From contig NW_003546301.1 of assembly GCF_000090795.2 (NCBI RefSeq), positions 1-64,000 on the forward strand: a stretch of DNA of 64,000 bases, written 5' to 3'. The position numbers and the translations under genes are program-made. Below, piece after piece: positions 48,061 to 60,579 of the stretch. Below the pieces are notes generated by a model that saw nothing but the letters and a program-made list of their open reading frames with translations, ran no database searches and was not told the DNA's origin. This DNA is from Amphimedon queenslandica. Taxonomy: Eukaryota; Porifera; Demospongiae; Haplosclerida; Niphatidae. How positions within the stretch are numbered: position 1 is the stretch's first letter; each line of letters starts with the position of its first letter.

Positions 48061-50199
48061 TTAGGTTTCGATTTCGAAAGGAAATGGAACTTCTGGCTCA
48101 TTTGGTTGGTCTAGCATAGAATAAGGATAAAAGAGACTGTTACATATTACACAGTTACTTTCTGATGGAACTGCCAATGGGCTCTTGGTTCCCTGAGGTA
48201 CAGCAACACTTCCCTCAGCAATAATGTCGGGTATTGGTGGTAGCCTTGTTGGTGGAGTACGAGAATAAGGAGAATCACGTAACTGGAGGAGCATCTTCCT
48301 GTCATATATAATACGTGTACCTAAAAATGCAGTAAATAAAGGCTGTGACTCGCAAGGAATGCATCCTTTTAAAATCAATGACATAGATTAAAAGGAATGG
48401 GTAAAATGGCCTATGTATGATAGACTAATTGCTTTACAAGTAACAAAACTTCCTGATACTAGTAAACAAAGCAAATAACGAAAAATTCCCACTACAACGG
48501 TAACTTGAGCTTAATGCCAGGGAGTCATGACATACAGTACCATAAAAGGAATACATACACACTGGTAAACAAAGAACATGACGGGATAGAAAATGCACAT
48601 TCTACATACATGCAAGCATCATATTGACAGTCAATGATACCCACCCACATAATTAGCTACTTGTTATAAAAGGAAATTTACCATGAGAGCGTTTATAACA
48701 TATCAAAAACAAATAATTATCACTGGTTGATTTTTAAATCAAAATAATATAATTACCCAAAGACAAAACTATTCCTCTCTTACCATAACAGTCATTACAG
48801 TTTATACTATCTAAACTGCTAAAATTCATTATTAGCCAGTAAGAGAGCAATAAATAATGTCTCATGCAGGTGGAATTTGAGCAAAGGTGGGAGGCAGTAT
48901 TTGTTTTTGGAATGGTTCATTGACTATAAACTGTGAACATAAGAACTACATTCAAAACTCAATCAAGACACAGGGAGAAACATGTTGCCTGATAACTGAG
49001 CAAACACTTTGAAAAATGATTGATCTGAGAAGAGTAAAAAACAAACAACTAGCAATAATAATAATAAATTATAATACTTATTGGCACATGATTATATGCA
49101 GCTCTACCCCAAGTAGCAAAATAGTGACAACAGACACATCAGAATAAGACAAAAATAATAAGCAAACACATTATTATTAGAAATTAGTTAATGTAGAAGA
49201 TAAAATAAGGAGAGGCTATACTTAGGCCAGAAGTTATCATAATAGAGAGACCAGTTAATATAATGAAATTGAATAGTTTATTTGTCCACTCATTGGGCCA
49301 TTTGAGTGGGTGAACCCACAATAATCATAATAATTAATCATATAAAATTTCATTATTTTGTAATGGCCCACAGGCTAATATTACATGGCCGGCCTACATG
49401 AATTCATTGGTCGATTGGCAATAATCAATAAACATTGTGATGGACTGATGCTTCATATAATAGGTGACAATAATCTGTTATGGCTATGTTGAACACAAAG
49501 CCTTTCATGTTAAATAATAATTTATAATTAATGTCACTATTGTGATTACTATTAGGAATTACACTAGCAAAATAAAAACCACGGAAATATTTAAAACTAA
49601 AGAGTCTTAAAAATTGTTTTGACTACCAGCAATATTTTATTCATTCTCCTAAATGTAACTCCCAACCACACTAAAACTTTTCCTAAAAGTTCAAAATTGT
49701 GTGGCAGTGTCCATAGTTTCATTACATTTGATCAGTATAATACACCATTAACAATGACTTAATAAGATCAATGCGCCCTACATTACAACCAACCAAATGT
49801 AAGCGTAAATGCAATTTTCCACCTCTAGCAACTAACGTTACCACATATATATATATATATGACACTTTCAGTTACTGGTCATAAAGTGGAATTAAAGTAT
49901 ACATGAAACAATTATTTTAGCTCTATTATACTCTCATACTCTCAACATATCAGAACATAAAAATGTGTGTGCATACTACATCACCCACGCAATTAGACCG
50001 GTCACGCCCAGTGCAAAATGAAAAAAAACAACAAAATACCTCCAGGAGTGGTAGAGTACATGGTACCTCCTGGTGTCATACAGTAAGAGCTCGGGAGCTC
50101 TGAGGCATCCTTAACGAGGACAGTGCGTGAGGGAATGTCAAGACTATTGCTAGACTGACGATCCAAACCAGTTGGTCCCTTTTTGGCTTCCTCTGACAT
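48061..50199 (-). CDS. EIF4EBP: eIF4E-binding protein (4E-BP)
   Basis: Two exons (50199-50040 and 48320-48061) with an in-phase join at TPGG|TRII. The product of 140 residues contains the mTOR-target block [20 protein letters not shown], the eIF4E-binding motif YDRKMLL (YxxxxL-phi), the Ser/Thr-Pro sites [10 protein letters not shown] and a C-terminal TOS-like motif FEIET. 4E-BP blocks cap-dependent translation in the cytosol until mTORC1 phosphorylates it. The N-terminal RAIP motif of mammalian 4E-BP1 is not seen. The TOS ends in Thr where mammals have Ile. The intron (48321-50039) is 1.7 kb and AT-rich with no other gene seen. Confidence 0.95.
49843..49861. repeat. (TA)n microsatellite
   Basis: A short TATATA run in the 4E-BP intron. 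Confidence 0.8.
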
Positions 50200-50510
50200 T
50201 TTATCGGTCCTTTTAGTAGATCCTGAATAGGGTATTCACTTTATGGTCTCCAACATCAAACTACTGTGTATTCATTAAAGTCGGAAGATTGCCACAACAA
50301 GTAAACATTAATGATGCAACCTCGACTGCTGAGCTCACATGGGCGGTCACGTGATAATTTAGCGAGTTGTTAAAACGAGCATGCGCAGATGGATCTATAT
50401 GCAGAGTAGGGAAGGGTGTGGCTGGTTGCAGAGGACAAATCAACTTAAACTTTTAATTGAGTGTAAAGGTACACTATACAGCCTCTGGTACTCTAGTCGT
50501 GACGTGGATT
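50200..50510. promoter_or_regulatory. Divergent promoter of 4E-BP and mitochondrial IDH
   Basis: 311 bp between opposite start codons. Contains a G+C-richer patch near 50325-50400 (CTCACATGGGCGGTCACGTGATAA), with the CACGTG E-box at about 50349. A CACGTG box could bind bHLH-zip factors such as Myc, USF or MITF, but binding is inference. Confidence 0.5.
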
Positions 50511-53086
50511 ATGGCTTCCTTTTTGTCTTTTGTCACGCGTGCACCCCTGACATCCGTCAGACCATTTCAGTCATCAGCTGGAAAGCTATTAAGGTCACAA
50601 GTTCTTCAGTCTAGATACCCTTCCCCACTGATAGCAAGAGCAATGGCAACCAAAATTCAAGGTGAGGTACAAATGGGATAAATGATAGACTAATTGCTGT
50701 GCTTAATAGGTGGAACTGTTGTGGAAATGCAAGGAGATGAAATGACAAGGTAAGAGTCTTAGTGGCCCTTTTAAAATTAATGTCTTCCAGCCCCTGTTAG
50801 AAATTGTTGGTTCTTTGTGGTTTGGGGAGGTTGAGTTTAGATTGAATGGGAAACACCCATTGCTTTTATGACTTCATTGGTATAAATAATTTCTTACATT
50901 ACTTCTCCATGTCCAATACCACATCACTGGTGTAGTGGAATGGAATGTAGTCAAAAAAATTAAGATTTACAGTTTTCAATTAGGTGTAAATTTTATTTGA
51001 CCTTTTATTTGACCTTTTAGTACATGATTGTAATAAGTTATGATTCTTAGCGAAGTGGAAATTGGTAATGTACGATTTGCACTTCTATATAAAATATGTC
51101 TAACAGTTTTATTTTTGAAATCTTATATAGTGCCGTATAATTTGTAAATTTAGTAGTAATATTGAAGAGCGATACAAAATTAATTTTAGAGACTGAGTGC
51201 AAGAGTAAATAATTTTAGCTTGCTTCCTTTTCATAAAAATGTGAAAATTAACATTGAGTTTGCACATCATTATTATTGTGAAGCTGTTAATGTGCTGGCC
51301 AATTTATTAGAATCACTAACATTGATATACATGTACAATGTAGTTTTTGTTTGAAACCATGTCTATGTCTTGTTGCACCATTGCTATCATACTGTGGTCA
51401 GTATGGTGTGTTGATTTCTATCTATAAACTCATAAAATGCTCCAGTAGGATTATTTTCAATGATTTTATTAAGAATGCTATTGTAACAATAAAAGTTACA
51501 TTAGAATGCTATAATAAAAAATTATTATTTAGGATTATTTGGGATTTGATTAAAGAAAAGTTGATTCTTCCATTTATTGATTTGGATATCAAATTCTATG
51601 ATTTGGGAATTGAGAACCGTGACAAGACTAATGATCAGGGTAAATAGTTGTGTTGTTTTGTGACGTTAATTTATGAAGATAACAACAGTCACATTTGATT
51701 GCGCTGAGGCAATTAAAAAGTATAACGTTGGAATAAAGTGTGCCACCATTACACCAGACGAGGCAAGAGTAGAAGAATTCAATCTCAAGGAAATGTGGAA
51801 GTCGCCAAATGGAACAATCCGTAACATACTCGGAGGAACAGTTTTTAGGGAAGCAATCATCTGTAACAACATTCCACGTCTTGTACCAGGCTGGAAAAAA
51901 TCCATAGTTATTGGTCGTCATGCTCATGGTGATCAGGTACAATATTTATAGATGAAATAATATTATTATTTCTTAAAATGTGTAGTATAAAGCAACTGAT
52001 ATTGTAATTCCTGGTCCTGGTAAAGTTGAACTGGTGTATACCCCTAAAGGTGGAGAGCCACAGTGTCATACTGTTTTTGATTTTAAGGATGGCGGTGTTA
52101 CAATGGGAATGTACAACACTGATGAAAGTATACGTGACTTTGCTCACAGTTCTTTCCGTTATGCAATTAGCAAGGGTTGGCCTTTATACATGAGGTAATA
52201 AAACCTATTACATGTAATTCCATTCATCATTATTTTAGTACTAAGAACACAATCCTGAAGCGTTATGATGGACGCTTTAAGGATATTTTTGAAGAAATAT
52301 ACCAGAAGTAAGTTTCATTTTGCTGCTATTTAAAGTAAAACTCTTGCGACAGAGATTACAAGAGTCAGTTTGATGCTAAGGGGATATGGTATGAACATCG
52401 CCTGATTGATGACATGGTGGCACAAGCACTCAAAAGTGAAGGAGGGTTTGTCTGGGCATGCAAGAACTACGATGGTGATGTACAGAGTGATGTAGTTGCT
52501 CAAGGTAATGCTTATTTTGAATCAGTATTTTAAAATGAAGTGCTATAGGGTATGGAAGTTTAGGCATGATGACCAGTGTCCTTGTATGTCCTGATGGCAA
52601 GACAGTTGAGAGTGAAGCTGCTCATGGAACTGTGACACGTCATTATAGAATGCACCAGCAAGGAAAAGAGACATCTACTAACCCAATAGGTACATCATTC
52701 AATGCCATAATAATAATGAAATCAATCATTTCTTTAATTTTTAGCTTCTATTTTTGCATGGACTCGTGGTCTTGCCCATCGTGCTAAACTTGATAGTAAG
52801 TGTCATTAGTTTTGAACAATGTATATTAATATTTATTTTCCTTATAGATAATCCTGAATTGACACGTTTTTGTGATAATTTAGAAAAAGTTTGCATAGAA
52901 ACAATTGAGGCAGGGATCATGACTAAGGATTTAGCTGGGTGTATTAAAGGGATACAAAAGTAGGTAGAATTAACTCAAATAATTATTTACAATTTGTTTT
53001 GTAGTGTCACTCCTGATGACTATCTCAACACTTTTGCTTTCCTTGACAAATTAGCGGAAAATCTAAAGGCAAAGCAGGCTAAATGA
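50511..53086 (+). CDS. IDH2: NADP-dependent isocitrate dehydrogenase, mitochondrial
   Basis: Exon 1 starts [20 protein letters not shown], a basic, Ser-rich presequence free of acidic residues, so mitochondrial import is likely. The enzyme follows: [119 protein letters not shown] and [13 protein letters not shown]. The Arg of the IGRHAHGD loop, the catalytic Tyr (YDGRF) and the metal Asp (DDMVAQ) are present. It converts isocitrate to 2-oxoglutarate and makes NADPH. About ten exons; one intron (50753-51532) is unusually long at about 0.8 kb. It ends KAKQAK. Confidence 0.97.
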
Positions 53087-53208
53087 CTAAATGAAAGTAG
53101 AAAGTCACATCTTTGACTGAGGCCGCTGTATAGTATGTAGTTCAATTTATTTATTATTAATATTAATATTAACTTATTAGTAGTATCAAAATTATTTTTG
53201 TTTGATTA

Positions 53209-54242
53209 TTATGCTTTAATAAATTTGTCTCTTTCATAACAAAAATAGTAGCCAGATGCATCTTTTTTGTGCATTGCTAATAATTCAATTTCTTCAATGT
53301 TTTCTTCTCCAATTTCCTCAGTCCAGTCAGAATAAAGATCTTCATTAATTTTTTTAATTATAGGCCTACGTTGCCGGGAGAGTTTAGCTATTGTCATATG
53401 AGGTGTAAAACCTCTCTTGTCAGTTGAGAAAATTTTATTTTCTTCAAACGTATTATGAACTTGACCTAGAGCATTACCATGTAAAGCAAAAAATGCATAT
53501 GTTTATCCATACTTGCAATCATTTCAAGTGTCTTTTTACTTTCTTCATTGACTTGAGCATACAATACCTTGCTGCCAAATGAAGAGAGTCCATTGAACTT
53601 GATTAGTCCTGATAAGTTTTGCTCTTTGAGTAGTTGGCTCACTTGTAAAAGAGCTGCTTTACCTCTACAAAATAAAAAATAAAATATATGAATCAGTAAA
53701 CATATCAATTTTGTTACACACCTCTTAATGTCATCATCATTGTCCAGCTTAATCACCATAAGGGTAATATGCATTCGATTTATAGGTACTAGAACATGAT
53801 TGATTTTGGGTTCCTTTAGCATCAAATGACGATGCAGATGTTCAATTTGACTGCAAACACTGACTGACTTCACCGGTAATGCTACAAAGGCATTTGGAAC
53901 TACACGCTCAACTTTATGTTTCTTGAGTTTTAAACAATAGCCATCATTAGACTTTCTAAATTTACTGTTTTTACTGCTTTCCTCACTAATGATTTCCTCT
54001 ACATCAATGGCAGATAATGGACACTCATCTTCATCAGATGATACCTCAGGCACTCTACAGTGAAACGATGCACCAGTACTAGCAAAAGACCCACTATCTA
54101 TAGCACTACAAGGGACAGTAGAATCTACTACTGAGAAGTCTGTTGGCATTAAATCTGGAGTTGAAATTGAGGTTGGTACAGCAGAATATGGAACTGCCAG
54201 TTTCTTGTTCACTCCATTAGCAGATGAGGATGATGCAGCCAT
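53209..54242 (-). CDS. AKAP7-like 2H phosphoesterase-domain protein
   Basis: Starts MAASSSSANGVNKKLA. It has an acidic/Ser-rich N-terminal part (SSDEDECPLSAIDVEE), a basic patch (KLKKHKVERVVPNAF) and a domain with two H-x-T motifs: MHITLMVIKL and GFTPHMTIAKL. Its end, AMHKKDASGYYFCYE, matches AKAP7 (MxKKK...GYYHCE). Three exons; the last join reads MIAS|QVHNTFEEN. In mammals AKAP7 anchors protein kinase A, and its central domain is a 2H phosphoesterase; related 2H proteins cleave 2'-5' oligoadenylate. I see no clear PKA-binding helix, so only the 2H function is supported. Both His residues are intact. Confidence 0.85.
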
Positions 54243-54417
54243 CACTACTGTACATATCAAACGATAGGTACACGGAAAATCTGAAAGAGTTTTATAGTAA
54301 TAATTATTTATACATTTTCTCAAAACCTCACTTTTGATCATCAGTTCATCAATAACAAAAACAAATTCACATTCACATGGGCGTGTCAATACTTTATTTA
54401 TCACGTGATCATTTAAA
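54243..54417. promoter_or_regulatory. Divergent promoter of the AKAP7-like gene and COX7C
   Basis: 175 bp between opposite start codons. CACGTGATCA at about 54402, just before the COX7C ATG, again contains CACGTG, as in the 4E-BP/IDH spacer. Confidence 0.5.
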
Positions 54418-56419
54418 ATGGCTGCTGCAAGGCAAAGTTTTGGATTGTTTTCAAGAAATTTTTCACTTCTGTCTCGATCTGCAGTTCGCCCATTGAGAGG
54501 AGATGTTGCAAATGGTCCAGGACAGGTAAGGGAATTTGATATTTTGTATTATAATAGTACTGCATGGCTGTGCATGCAAATATTAGTGTGTATTTTTGTG
54601 TAGGGCAGAGAATTAGTTATATGTATTTTACGCATCAATATTTCATAATTCAAATGGGTTACATAAAGAAGATGGCAACGGAAGAGGCGTGGGATACTTA
54701 TGTTTTTTTTATTAGGGTTAGGATTAGGGTTTAGTTTTTATTTAGCCGCACCCCCCCCTCTGCAGTACCATTTTTATGTGATCTGGCATAATGTTTATAA
54801 ACCTTGAATTGACTTGGATATTTGCCGCCAGAAGTAAAAAAGAAATTGTAAATCTCTACCCCTAACCATAAGGGAGGGTGCTTTAACTAAGTCATGAGAG
54901 GGTGTGGTTTCTAGGTGGAAAATATCCTAGTTGACCCTAGACCTTCAGTCTTGTTTAGTTACAAGAAAAAAAAGCACATTTTATTGAAAAGATTATGTAA
55001 TATTGGCCTTTAGTAAACCATTAATTACTTTTATGGTTTTGTAGGTGTCACAAAATAAATGTAACAATTGTGCCTACACAAATAGTGTTTTCCCACCCAT
55101 TACTGTGAAGTTAATTTTTGTGCAGCTTTATTTGTTTGATGGCACTTTTTGTATTAGTGCATGTACATGTAGAAATTTTTATAGCTCACTAACCTCACTT
55201 CATTTGTATTAACGTTTCACCATAGAATTATACATTATTGTACATGTGCTTGATGTGTGTAGTGATTATGTGTGTTGTTACTGTTGTGTAGTAAAACTTC
55301 CCCTTATGTAATGTTATGCTGCAGTATTATGGCCATGTACAATTGCAAATTTAATAATGTTTGTGTATTATGTTCATCCACACAAGCTATAGTAAGAATA
55401 AAAGCCACAGTGTGCATATAAAAAATTTTGTTTATGCCTTATTAAATTTGTAGCTTTAAGAGTGATTAACGCTGCTCCACATAAGGTTTATTAGGGTTTG
55501 GCATAGTGCTATTGCAGTCTTTTCTGGTACATATGCATGTTCTTATGTTGTGTAGCAAGTTTGAGCTAATTCCAATCAAAATTGAATTTTTTTTACAAAT
55601 TTTAAAAGTTGCTCCAAAAGCCATGTACATGTACTATTGTAGTGTTTGTCAGCTCATGCATGCTTTTTAGCTCACTTAGCATTCTTAATGGGAAACCCTG
55701 ATCCACATCATTGTGACTAGAAGTCCCCATTAACATACATTGTATAGCAATTCTTCACTGTGATTTGTTTTTGGTTAACAGATGAAAAATCTTTTTGCAT
55801 GTCTTCAGGCTCAGTGACAGTCTTGTAGTTATTATTTATTGTGACTACGAACTATTAGAAATTCTGTGTCTGTACATTAATGAGGTAGACTTGGTAGTGG
55901 TGGTGGAGGGAATGATTACGTGTGTTGACTTATGACAATGCACTATCTTTATTTTCCTTCACTTATTATTCTAATTGCACATATTATACAATGGATGCAA
56001 CTTGTCTACTGTGTAGATGCTGCTTTTGGTTTAGGAATAAGTGTGTTGTGTTGATTAAATTTTATAAAGCAAGTTTTTGAAATACTATATGTACTACTAA
56101 TCTAAAGTTTTCACTTCAATGACATTTGTTATCTATTACTGTTATCTACTATTACTATTGCACTGTGTCTCATTATAGCAACACATGAGTAAGTAATAGT
56201 GTCACTTCCAAATTTGTCACTGTGTACTTTTTATTATTGCATTTAATGATCTTATGTGTCTCTGTATGCCATAGCAGTGTTTTATTATTATTTTCTTATT
56301 TAGAACATGCCTTTCCAAACAAAAAACAAATTTCGTCTTGTTGTGACAATGTTTGGTGCTGCTTCTTTTGCTTTCTCATTACCATTTGTGATGGTGGTCT
56401 ACCAGATGAGGAAGAATAG
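54418..56419 (+). CDS. COX7C: Cytochrome c oxidase subunit 7C
   Basis: Two exons (54418-54525, 56304-56419) joined in phase give about 74 residues. The presequence MAAARQSFGLFSRNFSLLSR is basic and Ser-rich. The mature part NGPGQNMPFQTKNKFRLVV, then one membrane helix (TMFGAASFAFSLPFVMVVYQ), matches COX7C (GPGKNLPFSVENKW ... LYFGSAFATPFLVVRHQ). COX7C is a nuclear-encoded subunit of complex IV in the inner membrane. The intron (1.8 kb) is many times longer than the coding sequence. Confidence 0.9.
54526..56303. other. 1.8-kb intron of COX7C
   Basis: Contains a short telomere-like run (TTAGGGTTAGGATTAGGG at about 54713) and the dispersed repeat copy at 55535-55705. No exon seen. Confidence 0.6.
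55535..55705. repeat. Dispersed repeat, copy 4
   Basis: Reads TTATGTTGTGTAGCAAG, TTTGAGCTAATTCCAATCAA, AATTTTAAAAGTTGCTCCAA, then GTCAGCTCATGCATGC, TTTTTAGCTCACTTAGC and GGGAAACCCTGATCC. These blocks recur at 61195-61860 in the same orientation and in reverse at 16200 and 32265. Confidence 0.7.
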
Positions 56420-56547
56420 TACATAATACTGCTAATCTAGAGCTATATCATCATAGCAAAACATTGAACATTAAACATTTTAGGTCTTGTTAGTATCATA
56501 CTTGAGTATTAAAATTAGTAATAATTATTATTGTATATTAAAAAAAA

Positions 56548-57481
56548 TTAGATTAATGGATCAAAATCCACTTTTGGTTTATGTGGACTGGAGGGATTAG
56601 ATGCAGTACCAGGATTGTGTCCACCGCAGCACTTGCTCTCATTGGATCTACTCCAGTGGTCCCCATCAATACTGTGACCAAGGAGACCTACGTCACTGTA
56701 CCGTGATTGATCTTTGTCTATTCGGTTAACTAACTCACAAACATAATGTTGAAATGCCTAACAAATATCATATAATGAGCTTAAGAAATACTTCAGTTTC
56801 ATAATAATGTCATGTTTTAGGCACAATAACAATGACTAACCTCTTCAATCCCTTCACCGGTTTTTGCACTAACTTCACCAAAGCAAGCACCAACACTTTT
56901 AGCTATTTGTTGTCCAGATACTGTTGGTACTTTTCGTGCACTTGCATTATCTATTTTATTTCCCAACACTAATAGCAGTGGTTGAGTAGGGCCTGCATTC
57001 TGTTGAAAAGATTGAAATAAAATTATGGTCGCATAAAATTTAATCTTAACTGTTGTTATGTCTTCAATCCACTTTGTAACATTGTCAAATGACTCTATAC
57101 TAGTTATATCATATACAACTATCACTCCCTACATGTATAAACCAAGAATGTCGCAGTCAGCTGTCATGTGATTATTATTATTACTTTAGCTCCACGATAA
57201 AATCCTCTTCTTAGTGAGTCATACCTTTCTTGACCTGCAGTATCCCATAATTGTAATTTGTAACGTTTCTCTCCTTCTTCTACTATTTTGCTTTTGAAAT
57301 CAACACCTATACATGTGAGGGGGCTTTTAAAGGATTGTTTGTTTTTTTATAGTTTCTGCTAACCAATTGTTGGGAGAAAACTTTCTCGAAATACATCTTG
57401 CGTGTATCTTAGTATAAGGCAGGTCTTTCCCACTGAGGAATCACCGATGACAACCAGTTTAGCTAACGCTGTAAATTCCAT
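56548..57481 (-). CDS. Rab-family small GTPase without a C-terminal prenylation motif
   Basis: Five exons give about 225 residues. Start MEFTALAKLVVIGDSSVGKT: an in-frame stop lies upstream with no other ATG between. G1 GDSSVGKT, G2 PTIGVDF, G3 WDTAGQERYDSL, G4 LGNKID and G5 VSAKTGEG are all intact, and the RabF-type stretches (IGVDFKSK, LQLWDTAGQERY, RGFYRGA) mark it as a Rab. The Gln of DTAGQE is present, so GTP hydrolysis is expected. The tail is odd: SKCCGGHNPGTASNPSSPHK then PKVDFDPLI. The Cys-Cys lies 26 residues before the end, not at it. It may be soluble, or palmitoylated, or a further splice form may restore the usual end. Subfamily not assigned. Confidence 0.88.
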
Positions 57482-57688
57482 TTCTCTATCTGCAATGCTG
57501 CTATTGCTAGCTTGCCTTCCAGCAGCCCCTCCTCCGGATGCGTCTTGCAGATTGTGGGCGGGTCAATTACGATTATTACGCACACGTGCGTTTATAGGCA
57601 TTAGGTAATGTGAAGTCAGTGTTGGCTGAACTCATCGGCTGAACTAGTGAACTTCTGAAGGGCTCACAAGAAAGATTCGGCAAAGACG
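57482..57688. promoter_or_regulatory. Divergent promoter of the Rab and ferrochelatase genes
   Basis: 207 bp between opposite starts. G+C-richer, with CACACGTGCG at about 57581 (a third CACGTG among these spacers) and GGGCGGG at about 57555. Confidence 0.5.
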
Positions 57689-59227
<1,539 letters not shown>

Positions 59228-59271
59228 TAGAAATAATTTAATCAAATTAATAAAACTGTTTTTTGTTCATT

Positions 59272-60267
59272 TCAGTTGTTTATTCTTTCAGTAAGTGCAT
59301 TAATTGCTCTCATGTTTTCAATTGTACGTGAACCAAGATATGACTCATTTAACTCACTACTAAGAGTCTCTGGTTCAAACACTTGTTTCCATTTGGTTCG
59401 TTCACGAGGACTTTCTGTCTGTTTGAAAAGATCATCAGAGGACCATGTCATGTGAAAGTCATCCATTGCAAGAGGAGTCTTTGATTTTTTAAAAATATTA
59501 AAGATGCTCTTACGTTTGTGTGAGTTAGGCGTTATTGAAACAGTTCCAATTACTGATTTTCGAACTAGTGGTGAGTTAGATTGTTTCTTGAGTGGAATAT
59601 CATCAGAAGAGAAGGACTGTGAGCGTGGTACGAAACTGGGTTCATCACTATCACCACTAATTGAAAAGGGTCGATGTCTTGCTTTTGGTGAACTGAGTGG
59701 AGTTGGTTTTTTATCAGCTTTATTTCCCAGCAATGCCATCATACCATTAAGTTTGGTGAGACGGTTCGATGCAGCAAGTAGTGTGGGATCTTGTGGGCAA
59801 TTAATGATGCCCTCATCATATATCTTTGCTGCTTTTTCCCATTCATTCACTACACAAAGAGCTCCTGCCATTAGTAAGTACCACTTTGGTTCATTAGGGT
59901 TCAGAGTAGCAGAGGCATCAGCACGCTCGTATAAAAGTTGCAGTTTTTTTAGTACTTCACTACATGGCTCAGACGAGAGGCTCTCACTGGATGACTTTAA
60001 CTTATGAAGCTCATGTCTTAAATGTTGTCCCGTCACGCCAAAGTCGTTTGTGCTCTCCATTTCTACTTGCAATTCAATGTCTATGGCAAGATTGAACCTA
60101 TCGGTAGCTAGCTGGATATCACCGGCTTGATAGGCTAGTCGACCTAATTCGCTGGCGGTTAAGTATTGGTCTAGTCGGGTTTGCAAAGAAGCCACAGTCT
60201 GCTGTTGGCTTGAAGTTTCTTCCTCAAAGAGCAAATCATCATCAAAATCACATATCGAGGAGTCCAT
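59272..60267 (-). CDS. Intronless TPR-like protein of unknown family
   Basis: A single open frame of 331 codons: MDSSICDFDDDLLFEEETSS. An acidic N-terminus leads to a helical pair (ASELGRLAYQAGDIQLATDRF) that has TPR spacing. A second pair (WYLLMAGALCVVNEWEKAAK / IYDEGIINCPQDPTLLAA) gives two or three TPR-like units. The C-terminal half is basic and Ser-rich (PFSISGDSDEP, SFVPRSQSFSSDD, HKRKSIFNIFKKSK), with several likely phosphorylation sites. It ends RAINALTERINN. No family assigned. TPR units bind other proteins; no localisation signal is clear. It shares a divergent spacer of 312 bp with the next gene. Confidence 0.75.
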   Translation of the reverse strand: MDSSICDFDDDLLFEEETSSQQQTVASLQTRLDQYLTASELGRLAYQAGDIQLATDRFNLAIDIELQVEMESTNDFGVTGQHLRHELHKLKSSSESLSSEPCSEVLKKLQLLYERADASATLNPNEPKWYLLMAGALCVVNEWEKAAKIYDEGIINCPQDPTLLAASNRLTKLNGMMALLGNKADKKPTPLSSPKARHRPFSISGDSDEPSFVPRSQSFSSDDIPLKKQSNSPLVRKSVIGTVSITPNSHKRKSIFNIFKKSKTPLAMDDFHMTWSSDDLFKQTESPRERTKWKQVFEPETLSSELNESYLGSRTIENMRAINALTERINN

Positions 60268-60579
60268 AATTTTGGCTCTAACAAGTAAGCCGCGCCCAGC
60301 AAATGAATTTTAATTAGATTTGGGCCTAGGCCTAGTTCTAATTTTAGATTTAGAAAGGTGATGTCAATTCTTGATCTTAAAATAGTCTAGACCCGCCCAT
60401 ATAGGGAAATCACCCGGTTTTCCCCCCCTTAGTTTTGTAAGTATAAGAATCAGCTTTTCAGTAGTCCCAGTCAGCAGCAGTGTCTCCTCTTAGCTCCGGC
60501 TTTTGCACAGTCTCGGGTTTCCTAAAGCAAGATAGATAGACAGATCTAGATAGACTGATAGTTCTTGGGCTACAGCAAG
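60268..60579. promoter_or_regulatory. Divergent promoter of the TPR-like and type I membrane protein genes
   Basis: 312 bp between opposite starts. A pyrimidine-rich run (TTTTCCCCCCCTTAG) lies at about 60418-60432 and GTCTCCTCTTAGCTCC at about 60481. No factor site assigned. Confidence 0.45.

Noticed and set aside
54711-54735. Telomere-like TTAGGG run
   Set aside because: Only about three imperfect units; too short to call an interstitial telomere or a fusion point.
59504-60007. 167-codon open frame on the plus strand
   Set aside because: Lies wholly antisense to the TPR-like gene, which has the better coding features.
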